Below, in pieces: positions 61,201 through 64,000 of a stretch of 64,000 bases of DNA (its first letter is position 1; each line of letters opens with the position of its first letter). The position numbers were made by a program, and so were the translations under genes. Below the pieces are notes generated by a model. That model did no database searches. It saw only the letters and a program-made list of their open reading frames with translations, and was not told the origin of the DNA. Origin of the DNA: Lunularia cruciata (Eukaryota; Streptophyta; Marchantiopsida; Lunulariales; Lunulariaceae); NCBI GenBank assembly GCA_948567375.1, contig OX419757.1, forward strand, positions 53,940,001-54,004,000. Reading direction: 5' to 3'.

Positions 61201-62779
61201 CCGATAAAGCACGCATATAACTCTAAGGAAGTGTTAATTCTTCAACAGACCAAGCACCAGACAATCAAGAGACTCTGCAGTTCCCCAAATCAGTCAACTT
61301 ACAATAGATCTTGCAACGATGTCAGGACTGGCTGGCATGGCGCGAGTGTAGAAAGCAGCTGACACTTCACGGGGTAATCTACGATAAACCGGGGCCCATG
61401 GACCAGACTTACCCACAGGCACCTGTCAGCACGAAGAAACAACGTTATACCAGATACTTAAGATGGAATCTCTTACGAGATATGAAATAATAAATGGACC
61501 TCAAACATCCCTTCGATAATTTACGTTTGCTAAGAACAAAAGAGACAAAAAGACTTACCGAAAGGAAGCCTTTTGTATTTCAGGACATGGTTCAAATATT
61601 TACCTCAAAGGTTCTTAAGTAGTGCATGAACAGCGTCGGCAAGAATGGCTCCCACTCAGGAGACTTAATAACGTGATGCTTGATGCAACGACTCAGTAAA
61701 GCGGCCCACTGCATGTTCCAATAGTTGGAGTAAGGTAACTCAGTCCAAATATCAATTACCTCCTTCACCCACTCCCTGAAAGAAATCCGATACTCATTAA
61801 TATGACATGAATGAGCAGAATTTGAGCCTCAACAACGAAAATAATACCAGAAAGAATGAGACGGTCATTTTTGAACATAACAATACCTATTAAAGAGACT
61901 TGGTTGTCCTTCTTTCTCATGCTGCAGAGTCGGGAGAAATAGCGAAAGAAAACCCGCTGCTTCAAGAGCTGAATTGTGTGACATATCCTCCAGGGCAGGT
62001 CTGCAGGAATGAATGTATTCAGAAGCTTGAACAAGATCGACTATCTCGTCTACACGTCAGTGGACAACCTAACGACCTTGAACTACCTTTCGGTTCATTT
62101 TGTTCCCAAAAACGTGTCAGACCTCCTTGAGTTTCCGTTTCTTTCCCCAGTTAACCCTAAATCTCATAGCGGTATCTTCTTCATACCAACTCACATTGAA
62201 TGAGCTACCTACCAACAGGAAAATTACACTTGAGTAAACTGACCTCTGGAAGACAGTACTTATTAATATTCTGGATGAACATGACCCTAATCACAAGGAT
62301 AGAATCAACAACAAGTGAAGACGAAATGAAAAAGACAACATTTCATACTCACCTAAATTCATTCCATACTTCTACTGCGGACCCTGGTGGGAAGAATCTC
62401 CGACAACTTCGTATGAGATAAGTTATAGTACTTAAATGATTTCGTTTCAAGACCCAACCCTCGTAAGAATGCCGCCTGCAGGGAACAACCGACAAAGCAC
62501 GCTTTATACACGTTAGATACCACTTTCAAAGTAAAATATATTAACGCGTGATAAATCAAGCTGAAGTGTCACACATTCTTGTGGCAACCCACACCAACTT
62601 AAACAGACGGTCAGCAATCACTGGAAGAAAGAACGGACTAGGTCATGTAAAGTTCCGTAGACCCACCTTTCAAAGTGAACGTTGAGAAGAAGTTCATACA
62701 ACGGACGCCAGTCGATGCTCAACACAAGCTTATGTCGGTATTTCTTTAGAATATTCGACAAGCATTTGCCCCAACGGTG
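40260..62779 (-). CDS. PA200: Proteasome activator PA200/Blm10 (subunit 4), 32 exons seen, 5' end outside window
   Basis: PA200 caps the 20S proteasome and promotes ATP-independent degradation, largely in the nucleus. Exons, 5' to 3' on the minus strand: 62779-62667, 62475-62353, 62000-61887, 61775-61604, 61422-61303, 61154-61087, 60920-60819, 60756-60426, 60277-60002, 59832-59702, 59523-59421, 58673-58455, 58319-58170, 57770-57694, 57538-57327, 57124-56899, 56736-56657, 56452-56335, 55846-55682, 54690-54522, 54286-54189, 48316-48134, 47850-47741, 43622-42742, 42515-42222, 41928-41833, 41717-41539, 41408-41327, 41197-41070, 40777-40685, 40575-40422, 40301-40260. They total 5,409 nt, 1,802 residues plus stop, with frame kept at every junction. 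Family landmarks include YYHPSNGG, RGQYSKN, EWAACIRYAV, KQCIAAE and the BLM10_C tail (FRRTHMDTWDLQKTAFTEDQLE). Plant PA200 is about 1,800 residues, so roughly 90 N-terminal residues lie beyond 64,000. The C terminus is YFA. Exon 54286-54189 is the least conserved and least certain. Confidence 0.95.
43755..44050 (+). repeat. Duplicated intronic block, copy 1
   Basis: It shares order and words with 45715-46000: GGTATATGAGAACAGAAGC, TCCAGAACTCATGAAGTGCA, ATGTACATGATTCACAATG, GCATCGAATGTAACTTG and TTGAAACAAATTGAGAATAA. Some 290 bp were duplicated about 1.96 kb apart in the same intron, with many later substitutions. Confidence 0.8.
44258..44430 (+). repeat. Dispersed repeat family B, copy 1
   Basis: The family has two modules: one around TGAGTCCTgAgACGC ... 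CACGAAAGCACCTGCAACTTCATCAGTGCC, the other around AATACCCCTCGTACCGAG and GAAACTCATGAGTGCCAA. Other copies lie at 63740-63912 (both modules), 47180-47290 (first module) and 55345-55425 (second module), all in the same orientation. Confidence 0.75.
45285..47545 (+). repeat. Cluster of hairpin repeat family copies (CCGTTC-NNN-GAACGG)
   Basis: The consensus module reads GATATnnGGAnATGAGAGCAGAAG, then CCGTTCNNNGAACGG, then GGATCCAGAACTCATTAAATG. Copies with a perfect 6-bp stem lie at 45402-45416 (loop GAG), 46471-46485 (CTT), 46682-46696 (AAA) and 47491-47505 (GAG). Diverged copies lie at about 45302, 45524, 45731 and 46791. Members also occur at 43775, 44935, 48600, 56035, 56530, 57228 and 63334, all in plus orientation. 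Confidence 0.85.
45715..46000 (+). repeat. Duplicated intronic block, copy 2
   Basis: It is the partner of 43755-44050 in direct orientation. It contains a hairpin-family copy with loop TGG at about 45732. Confidence 0.8.
48070..48104. repeat. Perfect 16-bp hairpin near a PA200 5' splice site
   Basis: ATATGTCTCTACCAGT (48070-48085), loop TAC, then its exact inverse complement (48089-48104). It starts about 30 bases into the intron that follows exon 48316-48134. A further partial copy (ACTGGTAGAGA) follows at 48106-48116. Confidence 0.95.
48888..49338 (+). mobile_element. 5' LTR of the copia element
   Basis: It begins TGTTAG and ends TTATCA, 451 bp. A TATATAAG box is at about 49,045. It differs from the 3' LTR by about 20 substitutions by eye (4-5 %) and no indel. 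An ATG at 49265 opens a frame that continues out of the LTR. Confidence 0.93.
49265..49945 (+). pseudogene. Copia gag (capsid part)
   Basis: A frame from the ATG at 49265 inside the LTR runs through the primer site (second ATG at 49343) to a TGA at 49373. Beyond it the same frame continues as EKLGKTNYKAWASD, then typical UBN2/copia gag with LLRAMEEPARDLVD and YYLSKLQKLFKCIKEDG to about 49,940. A two-base length change near 49,944 ends the frame. Capsid proteins of this type form the virus-like particle. Confidence 0.85.
49339..49351 (+). other. Primer binding site of half-tRNA (initiator Met anticodon arm) type
   Basis: GGTTATGGGCCCA follows the LTR without a gap. It is complementary to TGGGCCCATAACC, the anticodon-loop region of eukaryotic initiator tRNA-Met, and not to the tRNA 3' end (TGGTATCAGAGC type) used by chromovirus B in this same window. 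Drosophila copia is primed by a 5' half of initiator tRNA-Met at the same kind of site. Confidence 0.85.
49946..50747 (+). pseudogene. Copia nucleocapsid knuckle, protease and pre-integrase region
   Basis: The CCHC knuckle CYYCHEKGHIAPIC lies near 50080-50121 in the canonical CX2CX4HX4C spacing. The aspartic protease motif WFLDSGATSH follows, with DSG at 50332-50340. The pre-integrase LWHLRLGH motif is at about 50,730. Frame is lost at about 50,748 by a one-base deletion. Confidence 0.88.
50748..51990 (+). pseudogene. Copia integrase
   Basis: It begins with LYALEKVVDG and the zinc cysteines (CIGCAEGKAH). The core shows THSDVWG (first Asp), FVDDYSRKSFI, then LRTDGGREY (second Asp) and DSPAQNGVAERLNRT (Glu). 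One frame break lies between FVDDYSRKSFI and MKSKDE at about 51,008. The less conserved C-terminal linker runs to about 51,990. Confidence 0.88.
51991..53038 (+). pseudogene. Copia reverse transcriptase
   Basis: One open frame. Motifs seen are GCKWVFRVRRG, ARLVAKGFNQ, DYSETFAPVAR, LDVKTAFLNGDL, QAPRAWYEKL and the catalytic YVDDLLLLG (about 52,553-52,580). It ends at a premature stop (53038) after YLKGYSRCILG, where the tether to RNase H should continue. Confidence 0.93.
53039..53528 (+). pseudogene. Copia RNase H
   Basis: The frame resumes as LASTLEAYTDASWGDD and continues through SRSTSGYVVMLSGAAISW, STTEAEFMA, LYCDNTGSIALSKNPVHH and KHIEIRRRFV to the stop at 53526-53528. The D-E-D catalytic set is present. 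A frame shift at about 53,035 separates it from RT. Confidence 0.9.
53526..53986 (+). mobile_element. Polypurine tract and 3' LTR of the copia element
   Basis: The tract TAAGTGGGAG (53526-53535) overlaps the RNase H stop codon and leads directly to the LTR, 53536-53986, TGTTAG to TTATCA, 451 bp. Confidence 0.93.
55345..55425 (+). repeat. Dispersed repeat family B, second-module copy
   Basis: GTAGCTGGGCGAATGCCAGT, ACCCCTCGTACCGAGTTTC and GACTCATGATTGCCAAAG match 63843-63912 closely and 44360-44430 less closely. It lies in the PA200 intron 54691-55681. Confidence 0.8.
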
Positions 62780-63511
62780 CTGTAGTGTTTAAGACAACGA
62801 CCGCTTTATCATTCAGTATATCTTCTTATATGGGTAAGATTTTGGTCTCTGTATTCAATAGAAAACAACTATTGCTAAGATATTGAACATATTTGAAAAA
62901 TGCGAACGGGAGATCCAAAAACCCGCTGAGTAGGGAACCGAGAACATGCACATGAAGTGCATATAAGATGCAAGTATGACTATATGCAAATAGACTTCAA
63001 GTGAATGTAAACATACTGAGTTAAAGTAACACTAAGCAATGAAATTCATAACAAAAAGAATCGGAAGTGATAGAAAGCAACAAGCAGAAATTGATACATT
63101 TCATAAGTACGCCTGCGGTGAAGTAATATACACCATATAAGAAGAACAAAGAGATAGCAACAGCATAGATTAAATATCTGAAATTGAAGGCAGAGGAGGA
63201 TCATCGAGCGAGTAGGAAAACCACAGCGCGAGTTGAAGATGGGGGGAATGGAGCGAAGTCGGAGAGGAGTGGATGGTATCTTGGCTGGGTTGGCGACGCT
63301 GAGAGGACTGGATATTAGGAAATGAGAGCAGAAGCCGTTCGAGGAACAGGAGTCCGGAACTCCTTAAGTGCATATGAAGTGCAGATGGAATGGAAATATG
63401 ATATATAGAAATCGAAATGAATAGTGAATGCGGAAAGGAGATGAAGTAGAACTAACAAATCGAATGTAAGGCTAAGCACAGACATAATATAATTATCTCA
63501 TGATCACATGT

Positions 63512-63681
63512 AGAGAACTGTTACACATCGTGCAATCGATAAGCGCTAAGCAACGCATGTAAGGAAATAGTAAATAACGTGTAATCAAAGACCGATAGAG
63601 AACTGTTAGACATCGTGTAATCGATAAGCGCTAAGCAACGCATGTAAAGAAATAGTAAACAACGTGTAATCGAAGACGATT
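63512..63681 (+). repeat. 85-bp tandem duplication
   Basis: AGAGAACTGTTACACATCGTG begins near 63512 and a near-identical unit at 63597. Both contain ATCGATAAGCGCTAAGCAACG and a variant of AAATAGTAAACAACGTGTAA. Confidence 0.9.
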
Positions 63682-63739
63682 GAGCAGGCATTGACGTCAG
63701 TGGTATCTAACGTGTATAGTGTATATCGGAGCATGCTCT

Positions 63740-63912
63740 ATGAACGCATGAGTCCTAAGACACTGAACACTGAAGGTAGCAGACAGGCGGTCATAGTAAG
63801 CCTGCACGAAAGCACTAACAACTTCATCAGTGCCTAGCGCGGTCCCGAAGTAGCTGGGCGAATGCCAGTACCCCTCGTACTGAGTTTCTGTCCGAAAGCT
63901 CATGAGTGCAAA
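63740..63912 (+). repeat. Dispersed repeat family B, copy with both modules
   Basis: It reads ATGAGTCCTAAGACACTG, AGCCTGCACGAAAGCACTAA, CAACTTCATCAGTGCCTAGC, then TACCCCTCGTACTGAGTTTC and GCTCATGAGTGCAAAG, in the same order and spacing as 44258-44430. Confidence 0.8.
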
Positions 63913-64000
63913 GATATTGAACACATTGACTTATGGAATATAGAAATTGTCGTAAACAATCCAGTTCCATACCCACGTCTGACCTGACTGAGTCCGACAC

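Larger units (their letters stand above)
62780..64000. other. 5'-most visible PA200 intron (continues outside), with repeats
   Basis: No further PA200 exon was found upstream of 62,779; the roughly 90 N-terminal residues expected are missing. The region holds a hairpin-family copy (about 63,310-63,385), an 85-bp tandem duplication and a family B copy. Confidence 0.6.

Noticed and set aside
40260-62779. Exportin or other karyopherin (many HEAT-like helices)
   Set aside because: YYHPSNGG, EWAACIRYAV, the FRRTH...FTEDQLE tail and the C-terminal YFA are PA200/Blm10 signatures.
43761-63385. Heat shock element reading of GTTCGAAGAAC in the hairpin repeats
   Set aside because: Heat shock elements need TTCnnGAA with two spacer bases; here the spacer is three and varies between copies.

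Overview
The window is nuclear DNA of a land plant. Three things show this: a spliced gene for a chloroplast-type KAS III with a transit-peptide-like N terminus, a spliced plant-type PA200/Blm10 gene, and dense nested LTR retrotransposons. A decayed fragment of plastid psaA is embedded in the repeats. The style of the retroelements hints at an early-diverging (non-flowering) lineage, but I cannot fix the species.

Positions 1-34,040 are a repeat graveyard, AT-rich and poor in CpG apart from an island at about 28,600-29,150. From the left it holds a purine-rich block ending in a plus-strand LTR (2,509-2,906) and a decayed minus-strand Ty3/gypsy element (about 2,907-9,240). Next comes a second gypsy element with a chromodomain (11,643-21,764, minus strand), whose own LTR family has also landed inside and beside it, giving six LTR copies in 13 kb. 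One solo LTR keeps a perfect GGTGG target duplication. One copy forms an arm of a large palindrome centred near 22,255. The 5' LTR of the element is split by an insert carrying another reverse transcriptase fragment and the duplicated psaA piece. Then follow a decayed coiled-coil frame (24,600-26,300), unassigned AT-rich DNA, and two copies of a LINE-like 3' end (29,690-30,195 and 31,430-33,935).

At about 34,040 the composition changes sharply to CpG-rich DNA, the promoter and leader of the KAS III gene (CDS 35,404-38,362, plus strand, eight exons, 419 codons). Its second intron reads as GC-AG. Converging on it from the other side is PA200 (minus strand, stop at 40,260). I could follow 32 exons back to 62,779 with one unbroken reading frame of 1,802 codons plus stop; the first exons lie beyond 64,000.

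The PA200 introns hold the other notable material: a 5.1-kb Ty1/copia element (48,888-53,986) inserted antisense to the gene, an intron dense in degenerate repeats (43,623-47,740), and a dispersed repeat family with a conserved small hairpin whose loop varies. The copia element has a primer binding site matching the anticodon arm of initiator tRNA-Met, the arrangement known from Drosophila copia, rather than the tRNA 3' end usual in plants. Its gag reading frame starts inside the LTR and runs through that site.

Functionally, KAS III starts fatty acid synthesis in plastids and PA200 activates 20S proteasomes. They are convergent neighbours with no evident shared pathway. I see no operon-like or defence system here; the novelty lies in the mobile-element and repeat architecture.
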